Shown one piece after another: positions 1 through 9,573 of a stretch of DNA of 64,000 bases. The stretch lies in contig NZ_LTBA01000008.1 in assembly GCF_001594005.1 (NCBI RefSeq), positions 25,979 through 89,978 on the forward strand, given 5' to 3'. The translations under genes and the position numbers were made by a program. The notes beneath the pieces are model-generated. The model had not been told where the DNA came from, did no database searches, and worked only from the letters and a program-made list of their open reading frames with translations. Position 1 is the stretch's first letter. Each line of letters opens with the position of its first letter. The DNA is from Clostridium tepidiprofundi DSM 19306 (lineage in GTDB: Bacteria; Bacillota; Clostridia; Clostridiales; Clostridiaceae).

Positions 1-585
1 TTTCCTTATATAAGGTGGATTTGATACTATCATATCGAACTTCAATCCATTAACTATTGCCTTTTCCAATAAATCACTTATTTCAACTTTAGTGCTTTTA
101 GCTAATTTTAAATTATTTATATTTTCTTTTGTCACTTCGTAAGCTACCTCTGAAATATCATATAATGTGACTTCTACATTTTTAAAATAATTTGCAATAG
201 AAAGCCCAATAGCACCACTTCCACAACAGACATCACAAATGTTTTTGATACCTAATTCTTTAATATATTTCATTGCTTCCTCAACAAGTATCTCTGTATC
301 AGGTCTTGGTATCAGTACACCTTGCTTAACTTTGAAATTTATACCCATAAATTCGCATTCACCCAAAATATATTTAACTGGCATTTTGTCTTTTCTAATA
401 TTCACTAACCTAAAAAATTCATCTTTTTCACGTTTTGAAAGTTCAAAATCTTTGTTCATAGTTATAAATAATTTATCTTTCTTAATAACACTACACATCA
501 GTAATTGTGCATCAAGCATATACGTTTCAATATTTTGCTCTTTTAATATGTTATATGCTTTAATCAATGCCTCTTGAATTTTCAT
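1..585 (-). CDS. prmC: Release factor glutamine N5-methyltransferase, N-terminal part
   Basis: The gene runs off the window start, so about 195 N-terminal codons of a family of roughly 280 are visible. PrmC (HemK) methylates the GGQ glutamine of peptide release factors with SAM. The visible part has the helical N-terminal release-factor-binding region, a SAM-binding motif DVCCGSGAIG near residue 118, and the catalytic NPPY motif about five codons before the edge. The ATG at 585 starts three bases after the stop of the DUF1385 gene, with AAGGGA upstream, so the two are probably co-transcribed. In relatives prfA normally follows; here it would lie outside the window. Identification is firm. Confidence 0.93.
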   Translation of the reverse strand, partial: MKIQEALIKAYNILKEQNIETYMLDAQLLMCSVIKKDKLFITMNKDFELSKREKDEFFRLVNIRKDKMPVKYILGECEFMGINFKVKQGVLIPRPDTEILVEEAMKYIKELGIKNICDVCCGSGAIGLSIANYFKNVEVTLYDISEVAYEVTKENINNLKLAKSTKVEISDLLEKAIVNGLKFDMIVSNPPYIRK

Positions 586-588
586 AAA

Positions 589-1491
589 TTATTCAATCCC
601 TTCAGCAGCTTTCAATGCTTTAATAGCTACTTCTAATTGTTCTAAATCCGGCTCTCTTGTAGTCAGTTTTTGAAGCATTAGCCCAGGATATGCAAAAAAT
701 TTGGATAATTTGCTTTGGCTCTTACCCATCCATTTAATAATTTCATAAGTAACACCAGAAATTATAGGAAGTAAAACTATTCTATATATTATTCTTTCCA
801 AAAGAGAATTAAATCCAGTTACCGCAAAGATAATTATACTAACTATCATAACCAAAAAAAGAAAATTCGTTCCACATCTAGGATGCAGCCTTCCATATTT
901 TGAAGCATTCTCTGGTGTTAACTCATCTTCATTTTCATAACAAAAAATAGTTTTATGTTCTGCACCATGATACTGATATACTCTATTTATATCTTCCATT
1001 TTACCAATAAAATAAATATACAAAATAAAAATTATAACCCTAATTACACCTTCAATAATGTTTAAAACCAATGTATTGTTTATGTTTATTTTTCTAAACA
1101 ATCCTGCCGAAAATGTAGGCAATATAAAAAAAAGCAACACAGCTAAAACTAATGAAATAATTAATGAAAGTCCAACAATAACATCATTTGCCTTATCCTT
1201 AAATATTTTTTTGAAGTATTTATCAAATTTTGAAGGTTCATCAGTTTCCTCAAAAAATGATGCTGAATAATTCAGTGATTTTATTCCTATAACAAGAGAC
1301 TCAATAAGTGTAACAAACCCTCTAATGATTGGTATACCAAAAAATTTATTTTTTTTAGTAATAGGCTCTATGTCCTCTTTACTAACAATAATGTCACCAT
1401 CTTCTTGTCTCACTGCAGTTGCCACACCATATTTTCCCCTCATCATGACACCTTCTATTACAGCTTGACCACCAACATCGGTCTTCTTCAT
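589..1491 (-). CDS. DUF1385 (YqhQ-like) membrane protein
   Basis: A 300-residue protein of the DUF1385 family, recognised by its N-terminal VGGQAVIEGVMMRG signature and the central HGAEHK-x-CYE segment with conserved His and Cys residues. About four hydrophobic helices are visible (roughly residues 105-130, 140-165, 208-228, 232-250). The biochemical function is not established. The start ATG has AGGAGG eight bases upstream. It lies between tdk and prmC on the same strand with gaps of only a few bases, the usual clostridial arrangement. Family call is firm, function unknown. Confidence 0.9.
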   Translation of the reverse strand: MKKTDVGGQAVIEGVMMRGKYGVATAVRQEDGDIIVSKEDIEPITKKNKFFGIPIIRGFVTLIESLVIGIKSLNYSASFFEETDEPSKFDKYFKKIFKDKANDVIVGLSLIISLVLAVLLFFILPTFSAGLFRKININNTLVLNIIEGVIRVIIFILYIYFIGKMEDINRVYQYHGAEHKTIFCYENEDELTPENASKYGRLHPRCGTNFLFLVMIVSIIIFAVTGFNSLLERIIYRIVLLPIISGVTYEIIKWMGKSQSKLSKFFAYPGLMLQKLTTREPDLEQLEVAIKALKAAEGIE

Positions 1492-1494
1492 GTT

Positions 1495-2082
1495 TTATTC
1501 CTCCTCATCCATAGGAACTATATGACAATTTCTGCATCTTGCCTCATACGATTCATGTGCACCTATGAGTACTATAGGATCAGAATACTTTGCAGGTTTC
1601 CCATTAATCAACCTTTGGGTTCTCGTAGCAGGATTTCCACACACAACACATATAGCACTAATTTTATCAACATACTCAGCAATTGCTAATAATTTAGGAA
1701 TATTGCCGAAAGGTTCACCCCTAAAATCCATATCCAATCCAGCACAAATAACTCTAATATTATTATCAGCTAATCTTTTTACAATTTCAATTATATTATC
1801 GTCAAAAAATTGAATTTCATCTATGGCAACAACTTTTGTATCTTTATCTAAATTTTTTATAAGTTCTTCACTATTCTTCACTGGAATAGCTTCTACTTTA
1901 TCACCACAATGTGAAACAACATCTTCTTTGCTATACCTATTATCAACGGCATGCTTAAAAACCTGTACCTTCTGTTTAGCAATTTTAGCTCTTCTAACTC
2001 TTCTAATGAGTTCTTCTGATTTCCCACTATACATAGGTCCAACAATCATCTCTATTGAACCATAATTTGTAAATAAATGCAT
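1495..2082 (-). CDS. tdk: Thymidine kinase, type II
   Basis: This 195-residue protein phosphorylates thymidine to dTMP with ATP (pyrimidine salvage). The P-loop GPMYSGKS lies at residues 15-22, the Walker B-like DEIQFFD near residue 89, and two Cys pairs (CVVC near 145 and CRNC near 184) form the structural zinc site of type II tetrameric kinases. Length fits the family (about 190-200). The start has GGAGGG nearby. The DUF1385 gene follows after three bases, so tdk heads the tdk-DUF1385-prmC unit. Its upstream region carries an inserted MITE-like element and the inverted rpmE. Confidence 0.95.
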   Translation of the reverse strand: MHLFTNYGSIEMIVGPMYSGKSEELIRRVRRAKIAKQKVQVFKHAVDNRYSKEDVVSHCGDKVEAIPVKNSEELIKNLDKDTKVVAIDEIQFFDDNIIEIVKRLADNNIRVICAGLDMDFRGEPFGNIPKLLAIAEYVDKISAICVVCGNPATRTQRLINGKPAKYSDPIVLIGAHESYEARCRNCHIVPMDEEE

Positions 2083-2182
2083 TTTACACCCTCCATATAC
2101 TCAATTCTAATGCAACCATATCTATTGTAACAAATATTGATAATATTATAAAGCTGTTCATTCGTCAACCACAAAATTACTG

Positions 2183-2317
2183 AACTTCAATTCGTAATAT
2201 GCAATATAAATATTTAATATCATATATTTTTTATTAATATTCACTATAAAAATCTCTGCATACTGCATTTTTTCGTTGTAATATGTATGATAAAAATCTA
2301 AATTACGAATTGAAGTT
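2183..2317. mobile_element. MITE-like element, family 1, copy A
   Basis: A 135-bp AT-rich non-coding element bounded by a perfect 16-bp inverted repeat, AACTTCAATTCGTAAT at the left and its complement at the right. The interior matches copy B at 10687-10818 along its length, for example GCATTTTTTCGTTGTA in A against ACATTTTTTCGTTGTA in B. ACTG flanks both sides, or TTACTGAA if the ends are drawn at CTTC/GAAG, so the target duplication length is ambiguous. It lies between tdk and the divergent rpmE and encodes no protein. Confidence 0.75.
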
Positions 2318-2353
2318 ACTGAAAAAATAATTTGAAAAATAAAATTCGTATTA

Positions 2354-2383
2354 TTGACTAAAGCTATATATACATGTTAAAAT
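2354..2383 (+). promoter_or_regulatory. Probable sigma-A promoter of rpmE
   Basis: TTGACT and TAAAAT separated by 18 bp, ending about 55 bases before the rpmE start. It is the best -35/-10 pair in this stretch and points rightward, towards rpmE only. It starts just outside MITE copy A. Confidence 0.5.
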
Positions 2384-2437
2384 AAAATAGTTGACGAGAC
2401 GGGTATACGATAATTTCTTGAAAAAGAGGTGAAGAAA

Positions 2438-2653
2438 TTGAAACAGAATATCCATCCTGAATATCATGAAGATGCTGTTGTAAAATGTGCATGCGGTAAC
2501 ACTTTCACAACAGGCTCTGTTAAAAAGGAACTTAAGGTTGAAATTTGTTCTAAATGTCATCCATTCTTCACTGGAAAACAGAAAACTGTTGACGCTGGTG
2601 GAAGAATTGATAGATTCATGAAGAAATTCAACATTAAGATTGACGAAGAATAA
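2438..2653 (+). CDS. rpmE: 50S ribosomal protein L31 (zinc-binding type)
   Basis: A 71-residue L31 of the C+ type: Cys-x-Cys near residue 16 and CSKC near residue 37 give the four zinc ligands. I choose the TTG at 2438, which gives the canonical MKQNIHPEY start, with AGAGGTG six to seven bases upstream; the GTG at 2429 overlaps that ribosome site. It is the only plus-strand gene in the first 25 kb. Clostridial neighbours usually have rho-rpmE-(tdk)-DUF1385-prmC all in one direction, so here rpmE alone appears inverted. It has its own promoter and terminator. Confidence 0.93.
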   Translation: MKQNIHPEYHEDAVVKCACGNTFTTGSVKKELKVEICSKCHPFFTGKQKTVDAGGRIDRFMKKFNIKIDEE

Positions 2654-2695
2654 TAATCAAAAAGAAAAAATTTGTATTTTTTCTCAGATTGTTGG

Positions 2696-2728
2696 AAAGC
2701 CCATGTTCTTAAAAACATGGGCTTTTTT
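2696..2728 (+). terminator. Rho-independent terminator of rpmE
   Basis: AAGCCCATGTT pairs with AACATGGGCTT across a short loop, followed by a run of T. It lies 40 bases after the rpmE stop. Confidence 0.85.
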
Positions 2729-2756
2729 CATTCACGATAAATTATTTTTTATTATT

Positions 2757-2789
2757 AAAAAACTGTTGACAAAATTCATCTGTCAACAG
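2757..2789 (-). terminator. Rho-independent terminator of rho
   Basis: On the minus strand CTGTTGACA pairs with TGTCAACAG and is followed by six T. It lies just after the rho stop at 2803. The same stem sequence recurs in the terminator at 39114-39148. Confidence 0.85.
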
Positions 2790-2802
2790 CATAAAGCAAA
2801 TA

Positions 2803-4278
2803 TCAGTACCTATTTCTATTTTTATCCTTATCTTTATCTTTTATTAAAATTTCAATATTCTTACTTAATATTTCAATAAAATCTTTATTACTCCTAGTTT
2901 TTGATAATAAGTTAATTAACTTTTCAGTAACAACCTCTACACTTTCATTTCTATACATGTATTTTCTAATATTATATGCAACTTCATACTCTTCTTTTGA
3001 AAGCAATAAATCTTCTCTTCTTGTACCAGACTTATATATATCTATTGCAGGGAATATTCTTCTTTCTTGAAGTTTTCTATCTAGATGAACTTCCATATTA
3101 CCAGTTCCCTTAAACTCTTCAAATATCATTTCATCCATTCTACTTCCTGTCTCCACAAGTGCTGTTGCAAGTATAGTTAAACTACCACCTTCTTCAATAT
3201 TCCTTGCAGCTCCAAAGAATTTTTTTGGCATTATAAGCGCTCCTGGATCAAGTCCTCCTGATAATGTTCTGCCAGTAGGCGTTATAGTTAGGTTATATGC
3301 TCTAGCCAATCTTGTTATGCTATCAAGTAATATAACTACATCCTGCCCCTGCTCAACCATCCTTTTTGCCCTTTCCAATACCATATAAGCAACCTTTGTA
3401 TGATGCTCAGGTTCTTCATCAAAAGTAGAATAGATTACCTCTCCATTTATGCTTCTTTGCATATCAGTAACTTCCTCTGGTCTTTCATCAATAAGCAATA
3501 CTATAAGTTTAGTTTCAGGATTATTAGAAGTTATACTTTTTGCTATTTTCTTCAAAATAGTAGTTTTACCTGCTTTAGGTGGTGCAACAATCAGCCCTCT
3601 CTGTCCTTTACCAATAGGTGAAATAATATCCATTAATCTTGTTGATAAATCAATTGAGCTTGTTTCAAGTGAAAGTCTTTCTTGTGGATAGATAGGCGTC
3701 AATTTTTCAAAAGGTTTCCTTCCTATCGCTCTTTCAGGATTTTCTCCATTAACTTCTTGTACATACAATAGCGCTTTAAATTTTTCACCTTCTTTAGGTA
3801 TTCTTACTTTACCTTTAACTTCATCTCCAGTTTTTAAATTAAATCTTCTTATCTGGGAAGGTGATACATATATATCATCAGAACTTGTCAAGTAATTCTG
3901 TCCTCTTAAAAATCCATAGCTGTTATTTTCAATAATCTCAAGAACACCTTTAGCACTATCAGAATCATTAATCATCTCTCTTAGTTCTTCTCTCTTGCTT
4001 GTTTCTTCCTGCCTGTATGAAGCTGTATCTTTAACATCTTCTTTAGTCTTATTTTCTCTTTCTATCAATTTCCCTTTATTTAAATCATCATTATCACTTT
4101 TTGAAGTAATCTTTTCCCTTAAAACCACTCCATCCTTAACAATAGCTATTGAAGATGTCCTATTAATTTCTTCTATTAATTCAGCTTTTTTATATTTAAA
4201 AACACTCTTTATTCCAAGCCCTTTCGCAATTTCTCTTAATTCACTTAAATTCTTTTTTGAAATATCTATTTGTTCCAC
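2803..4278 (-). CDS. rho: Transcription termination factor Rho
   Basis: A 491-residue hexameric RNA helicase that ends untranslated transcripts. Order: a Rho_N helical domain (residues 5-40), a charged linker of low complexity (about 50-105), the cold-shock RNA-binding domain (about 110-180), and the RecA-like ATPase with P-loop APPKAGKT near 240 and Walker B VVILLDS near 320. The Q-loop/R-loop segment [12 protein letters not shown] and the [10 protein letters not shown] signature are present. The start is a GTG with GGGTG upstream; the overlapping ATG at 4283 is out of frame. It is transcribed alone from a 393-bp upstream gap that holds an IS605-like remnant. Confidence 0.96.
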   Translation of the reverse strand: MEQIDISKKNLSELREIAKGLGIKSVFKYKKAELIEEINRTSSIAIVKDGVVLREKITSKSDNDDLNKGKLIERENKTKEDVKDTASYRQEETSKREELREMINDSDSAKGVLEIIENNSYGFLRGQNYLTSSDDIYVSPSQIRRFNLKTGDEVKGKVRIPKEGEKFKALLYVQEVNGENPERAIGRKPFEKLTPIYPQERLSLETSSIDLSTRLMDIISPIGKGQRGLIVAPPKAGKTTILKKIAKSITSNNPETKLIVLLIDERPEEVTDMQRSINGEVIYSTFDEEPEHHTKVAYMVLERAKRMVEQGQDVVILLDSITRLARAYNLTITPTGRTLSGGLDPGALIMPKKFFGAARNIEEGGSLTILATALVETGSRMDEMIFEEFKGTGNMEVHLDRKLQERRIFPAIDIYKSGTRREDLLLSKEEYEVAYNIRKYMYRNESVEVVTEKLINLLSKTRSNKDFIEILSKNIEILIKDKDKDKNRNRY

Positions 4279-4384
4279 TCATGTTACACCCAGAATAAAA
4301 TCATAAGAAATTATTCAGGTGTTTCCTCCTCTCTACTTAAAATAAACATATCATACACTTAAACTGTTTTACTAATCTATAAGA

Positions 4385-4500
4385 TTCTCAATTCTACAAA
4401 TAGGAAATTGAAGCTTTTTGCTTCAATTGGAGTAGAGTCTCCATCTGAATTTCTAATGTTTTGCTTTAACAAAACAAACTTACTGGCGAATGATTTCATC
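4385..4500 (-). repeat. IS605-like palindromic remnant
   Basis: Read on the minus strand, TTTGTTTTGTTAAAGCAAAA is followed by GGAGACTCTACTCC and a hairpin made of TTGAAGC and GCTTCAA. The same order of motifs occurs at 6336-6456, and the first motif again at 31405. Stem-loop-rich ends of this type are seen on small IS200/IS605-derived elements. No transposase is present. It fills most of the 393-bp gap between rho and pyrG; the rest shows nothing else recognisable. Confidence 0.5.
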
Positions 4501-4621
4501 AATTGATAAAATACCGGGAATCAATAAAAGATAAAAACAGAATCTTGAAATGCTATACATTTAAATTGTACCCTGTTATTATATTCTAATTCATAAATCT
4601 AAAAAAAACAATAACAAAATC

Positions 4622-4658
4622 AAAAATAGGCATATTTTTATGAAATATGCCTATTTTA
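4622..4658 (-). terminator. Rho-independent terminator of pyrG
   Basis: AAAATAGGCATATTT pairs with AAATATGCCTATTTT around a five-base loop, with a T run on the minus strand, 15 bases after the pyrG stop. Confidence 0.85.
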
Positions 4659-4671
4659 TAAATATCTATAC

Positions 4672-6270
<1,599 letters not shown>

Positions 6271-6335
6271 TTATATTACTCCTCCCTTTGAAATCATAAT
6301 TTTTACAAGTTATAACATACAAAATACTACTAGTA

Positions 6336-6456
6336 AGCAAACTCGTTTTGCTAAAGCAAAACATCGGAACTTTCACGTTGAATTCTACTCCACATAAAGC
6401 AAAACACTTCAGTCTACCACTTATAGAAATATAAGTCTTATAGAATCGAACAAATC
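6336..6456 (+). repeat. IS605-like palindromic remnant
   Basis: Begins with AAACTCGTTTTGCTAAAGC, contains a middle ACTCC-AAAGCAAAA motif, and ends with a degenerate form of the CCCACTTATAGAAGTGGG hairpin followed by AGTCTTATAGAATCGA. The first and last blocks match the element at 31405-31485 closely. It lies in the leader of pyrG and carries no coding capacity. Confidence 0.55.
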
Positions 6457-6479
6457 TATCAAAAAAATATGTAATTCTC

Positions 6480-6508
6480 TTGACAACTATCAAAATCGTT
6501 ATTATAAT
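6480..6508 (+). promoter_or_regulatory. Perfect consensus sigma-A promoter without an assigned gene
   Basis: TTGACA, exactly 17 bp, TATAAT. It faces away from pyrG into the 3' end of the minus-strand gene at 6640-6939. The only downstream ORF is a hydrophobic 47-codon frame from 6531 with no ribosome site. A non-coding or antisense RNA is possible. Confidence 0.6.
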
Positions 6509-6639
6509 AGTAACTACCCTATAAAATAGAATGGTGTTTTTATGTTCTTTTTTAAAACATATTAAACATATTAGCACATTTTTTTATATATGGCTAGTCT
6601 TTTTTTTGCTTTTTGAAAACTTTTTTGCAGTAAAAATAT

Positions 6640-6939
6640 TTACTTCATTTGTTCTATTATTTTTTGTGTTTTGAAATACATTGCTCTAAAATCTCTATTA
6701 ATCAATAATTTTTCCTCTGCCTTTTTTATACCATATGTGACTATCCTTTTATTCTTAATGTAAAAATCTTCATTCAATCTATTTACATCTAAACAATTAT
6801 ATTTTTTCATTAGGAAGAACATAAGATATCTGCAATTCTTATCTTCCAATATTTTGACTAACTCCTCTTCTCTTATACCCTTAATAGCACAAATAGCTTC
6901 TATTATCTTTTCATAATCATTTTTTATAAACACAATCAT
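6640..6939 (-). CDS. Small protein resembling the DnaA C-terminal DNA-binding domain
   Basis: A 99-residue basic protein. Its helix pattern, from EKIIEAICAIKGI through RYLMFFLMKKYNCL to the C-terminal helix, matches the layout of the DnaA domain IV fold (TrpR-like superfamily), but the DnaA-box signature RDHTTV is replaced by an unrelated basic loop (IKNKRIVTYGIKK). It is therefore unlikely to be a replication initiator and may bind another DNA site. AGAGAGGAT precedes the ATG. It lies between pyrG and the sigma54 activator, about 95 bp from the latter. The fold call is by pattern only. Confidence 0.5.
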   Translation of the reverse strand: MIVFIKNDYEKIIEAICAIKGIREEELVKILEDKNCRYLMFFLMKKYNCLDVNRLNEDFYIKNKRIVTYGIKKAEEKLLINRDFRAMYFKTQKIIEQMK

Positions 6940-7034
6940 TATCCTCTCTATATTAAATTATAGAAACATATCTTAATTATTATCCAAAATTCTAATTTAA
7001 TATACACGATTATGCATATATAAAAAGATATAGA

Positions 7035-8015
7035 CTAAGAATCGCCTATATCCTTCACAAATAGGTTATATTTTTTAATTTTATATTGTAGAGTTTGTCT
7101 TGGTATACATAAATATTTTGCCGTTTCTGAAATATTATTATTACATATTACCAATGCTTCTTTTATTTTTTGCTTTTCAAATTTCATAATATCATATTTC
7201 AAACCTTTATTTTCACAATTATCAAATTCACCATATTTACATTTTTCAAAATCATTTAAATGTAAAATATCACCATCACATTCGTTAAAAGCAGCTTCTA
7301 TATCATGTTCTAATTCTCTAATATTTCCATGCCATTCCCTTAGAATAAATTTCTCTAATACATTTTTATCTATACCTTTTATATTCATTTTAAACTTACA
7401 ATTAAACTTGTCTATAAAGTAGTTAACCAATACAGGAATATCTTCTTTCCTTTCTCTAAGAGGCGGTAAATCTATTCTCACAACATTTAACCTATAAAAC
7501 AAATCCTTTCTTAGTTTACCTTTTTCAACCAGAAATTCAGGATTTTCATTCACCGAAGAAATAATCCTAACATCAATTTTTTTTATTTTACTGTCACCTA
7601 CTCTCATAATCGTGCCTTCTTGAAGGGTTCTCAAAAACTTAGCTTGAAGTTCAACAGGCATAGAATTTAATTCATCAAGATACAATGTCCCTCCATCGGC
7701 AGCTTCAAAAATACCTTTTCTTGCTTCAGCCCCAGTAAAACTTCCCTTTATAGTCCCAAATAGAACACTTTCAAACAATTCATTAGGTATTGCGGCACAA
7801 TTTTGTGCAATAAATGGCTTATTTCTTCTACAAGAATTATTATGTATTGCTTGTACAAACAATTCTTTACCCGTTCCTGTTTCACCATAAATCAAAACAG
7901 GCGAATTTGTATTAGCTACTTTAAGTGCTTTATGTTTTGCATTTAGTATTCTTTCATTTTTACCTATTATATCCGTAAAATCATATTTACAATAATAAGA
8001 CGATTTATCAAACAT
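7035..8015 (-). CDS. Sigma54-dependent transcriptional activator lacking a sensor domain
   Basis: A 326-residue bacterial enhancer-binding protein that would remodel sigma54 RNA polymerase. The AAA+ domain starts almost at the N-terminus: Walker A GETGTGKE at 44-51, the loop that contacts sigma54 at 91-96 reads GSFTGA rather than GAFTGA, Walker B GGTLYLDE near 110, and the arginine finger region LFYRLNVVRIDLPPLRER near 175. A FIS-type helix-turn-helix is at about 285-320. There is no PAS, GAF or receiver domain, so it must be constitutive or regulated by a partner or by abundance. AGGGGAG precedes the start. Closest in architecture to the RocR family core; target unknown. Confidence 0.85.
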   Translation of the reverse strand: MFDKSSYYCKYDFTDIIGKNERILNAKHKALKVANTNSPVLIYGETGTGKELFVQAIHNNSCRRNKPFIAQNCAAIPNELFESVLFGTIKGSFTGAEARKGIFEAADGGTLYLDELNSMPVELQAKFLRTLQEGTIMRVGDSKIKKIDVRIISSVNENPEFLVEKGKLRKDLFYRLNVVRIDLPPLRERKEDIPVLVNYFIDKFNCKFKMNIKGIDKNVLEKFILREWHGNIRELEHDIEAAFNECDGDILHLNDFEKCKYGEFDNCENKGLKYDIMKFEKQKIKEALVICNNNISETAKYLCIPRQTLQYKIKKYNLFVKDIGDS

Positions 8016-8112
8016 ATCAATCCCAGCTCCCCTAGAAAAAACAAATTAATGAAGTTCCTTTTCTTCAAATCTGTTTACAAACAATAAGTCAATAATTATT
8101 TAGAGAAATAAA

Positions 8113-8544
8113 TTAATTAAGTTCCTTTTCTTCTGCCTTAATTTCCACAACCAACTCTGTTGGTAATGGTTCCTGCCCCGCAACAGACATATTATATTTT
8201 GCTAAAATTTTCCCACCATTATCATTAACATCAATTGAGATATCATCAATATCTATCAAAAGTTCCAAAGTTCCATGAGGAGTATTGTATAAAACAACAT
8301 CATTAAGATTTTTCTTAAAAGTCATTTTTGTATTCGTAGAACCTTTTCTCAATAATATAAAATTATCATTACTTATTTTTATTGTAGTAGTGGTTCCTTC
8401 CATCCCTGATATTTCTGTTTCTTCATATACAGCATAATAATGATTATCCTTTTTATAGAAACTCCCTGGCGTTACCACTTCTATAACATCATCTTTTTTA
8501 TCATCCTGCTTACTTATTATTGATATTAGTGCCTTTTTTTTCAT
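8113..8544 (-). CDS. DUF1934 (YwiB-like) beta-barrel protein
   Basis: A 143-residue protein whose pattern (DDVIEVVTPGSFYKKDNHYYAVYEETEISGMEGTTTTIK split over two strands) is typical of DUF1934, a small lipocalin-like barrel of unknown role. GGAGG precedes the ATG. It follows the PP-loop gene by 18 bases and ddl by two genes, so it is probably the last gene of that operon. About 45 bases past its stop there is a second copy of its last codons (see finding). Confidence 0.85.
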   Translation of the reverse strand: MKKKALISIISKQDDKKDDVIEVVTPGSFYKKDNHYYAVYEETEISGMEGTTTTIKISNDNFILLRKGSTNTKMTFKKNLNDVVLYNTPHGTLELLIDIDDISIDVNDNGGKILAKYNMSVAGQEPLPTELVVEIKAEEKELN

Positions 8545-8562
8545 ATAGTTCCTCCATATTCA

Positions 8563-9546
8563 TTATTTTATTATATACCTATTTATTTCTTCATCTTTAG
8601 CTGGATTTATTTTTATTATATTATTTAATTCATTTGAGTAATTACCATATTTTATATACAAATTTTTTTCATCTTTTCCTTTTGAATACCTACCTGTTAT
8701 CTTAGCTGCAAATTCTATGTCTTCTTTTGTTGGCTTACCAATAATTACAGACATAGAGCCCTTAAAATCTCTTGCAAGAAATATAATATCTTCTTTTGTA
8801 ATATATTTCTTCAATTCCTCTGCTTCCAATGCTGTTCTAGTTGAAATAATTTTTGCGTTACGTGATACTCTAAAATGCCTTCCTAATTTCAGCATCTCAA
8901 GCTCTCTCTTGCTTATATTATCGTTGAATTTTAAAAGTTCCTCTAATCTTCTTGCATAGTTAGGCTCCGTTAGTTTGCATCCACCAGCTGGTGATGGATA
9001 GTCAACTATACCCCATTTTTCTGCTAATTCCATTTGCACTTTTCTATTTCTTCCAGATATATCAAGAAGCTTTTCTCTATCAACCAATCCCTTTAATTCC
9101 ATTTCAGTTGGTTCCAAATTCTTAGCACACAATGGTCTTAATATTTTTTCTCCTATTCCCGATTCCTTCTTTACAAGATTCAATGATGCCTTGTTTTGAG
9201 ACATTGGTCTTTGTCCAACAACCTCACCAGTAACAATAAAATCAGCATTATATTCTTTTAATAATTTACTACAATATTTCATCATCATAGCATGACAATC
9301 TATACATGGATTCATATTTTTACCATAACCATGCTTAGGGTTTTTTACCATTTCGAAGTGTTCCTTTGAAATATCTATTACTTTTAGAGGGACATCTATT
9401 TGTTTAACCATCCTTTTAGCATTGCTTTCATTAAAGAAGTACGATTTAAAACATATTCCTATTACTTCTATACCTTGATCTTTTATTAGTTTTGCTGCTA
9501 AAATACTGTCTAATCCACCAGAAATCATCGCTAATGCTCTTGTCAT
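8563..9546 (-). CDS. PP-loop ATPase, MnmA/ThiI-like predicted tRNA sulfurtransferase
   Basis: A 327-residue protein of the adenine-nucleotide alpha-hydrolase superfamily: PP-loop SGGLDS at 9-14, a CIDC pair at 81-84, and another conserved Cys in GGCKLTEP near 190, which suggest adenylation followed by thiolation, perhaps with an iron-sulfur cluster. The C-terminal part (from about 210, with GRHFRVSRNAKII) resembles the NFACT-R RNA-binding domain. It is often labelled ThiI or MnmA-like, but the true substrate is unproven. AAAGGAG precedes the ATG. It lies 27 bases after ddl and 18 before the DUF1934 gene. Confidence 0.8.
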   Translation of the reverse strand: MTRALAMISGGLDSILAAKLIKDQGIEVIGICFKSYFFNESNAKRMVKQIDVPLKVIDISKEHFEMVKNPKHGYGKNMNPCIDCHAMMMKYCSKLLKEYNADFIVTGEVVGQRPMSQNKASLNLVKKESGIGEKILRPLCAKNLEPTEMELKGLVDREKLLDISGRNRKVQMELAEKWGIVDYPSPAGGCKLTEPNYARRLEELLKFNDNISKRELEMLKLGRHFRVSRNAKIISTRTALEAEELKKYITKEDIIFLARDFKGSMSVIIGKPTKEDIEFAAKITGRYSKGKDEKNLYIKYGNYSNELNNIIKINPAKDEEINRYIIK

Positions 9547-9573
9547 ATGTATACTCCTTTCAAATTGTTCAAA

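Noticed and set aside
6271..6480. A G-run attenuator in the pyrG leader
   Set aside because: I looked for an early GGGC start and a GCUCCC-type hairpin before pyrG and found neither.
6531..6677. A short hydrophobic frame after the orphan promoter
   Set aside because: There is no ribosome site, it overlaps a real gene on the other strand, and its composition is what AT-rich DNA gives.
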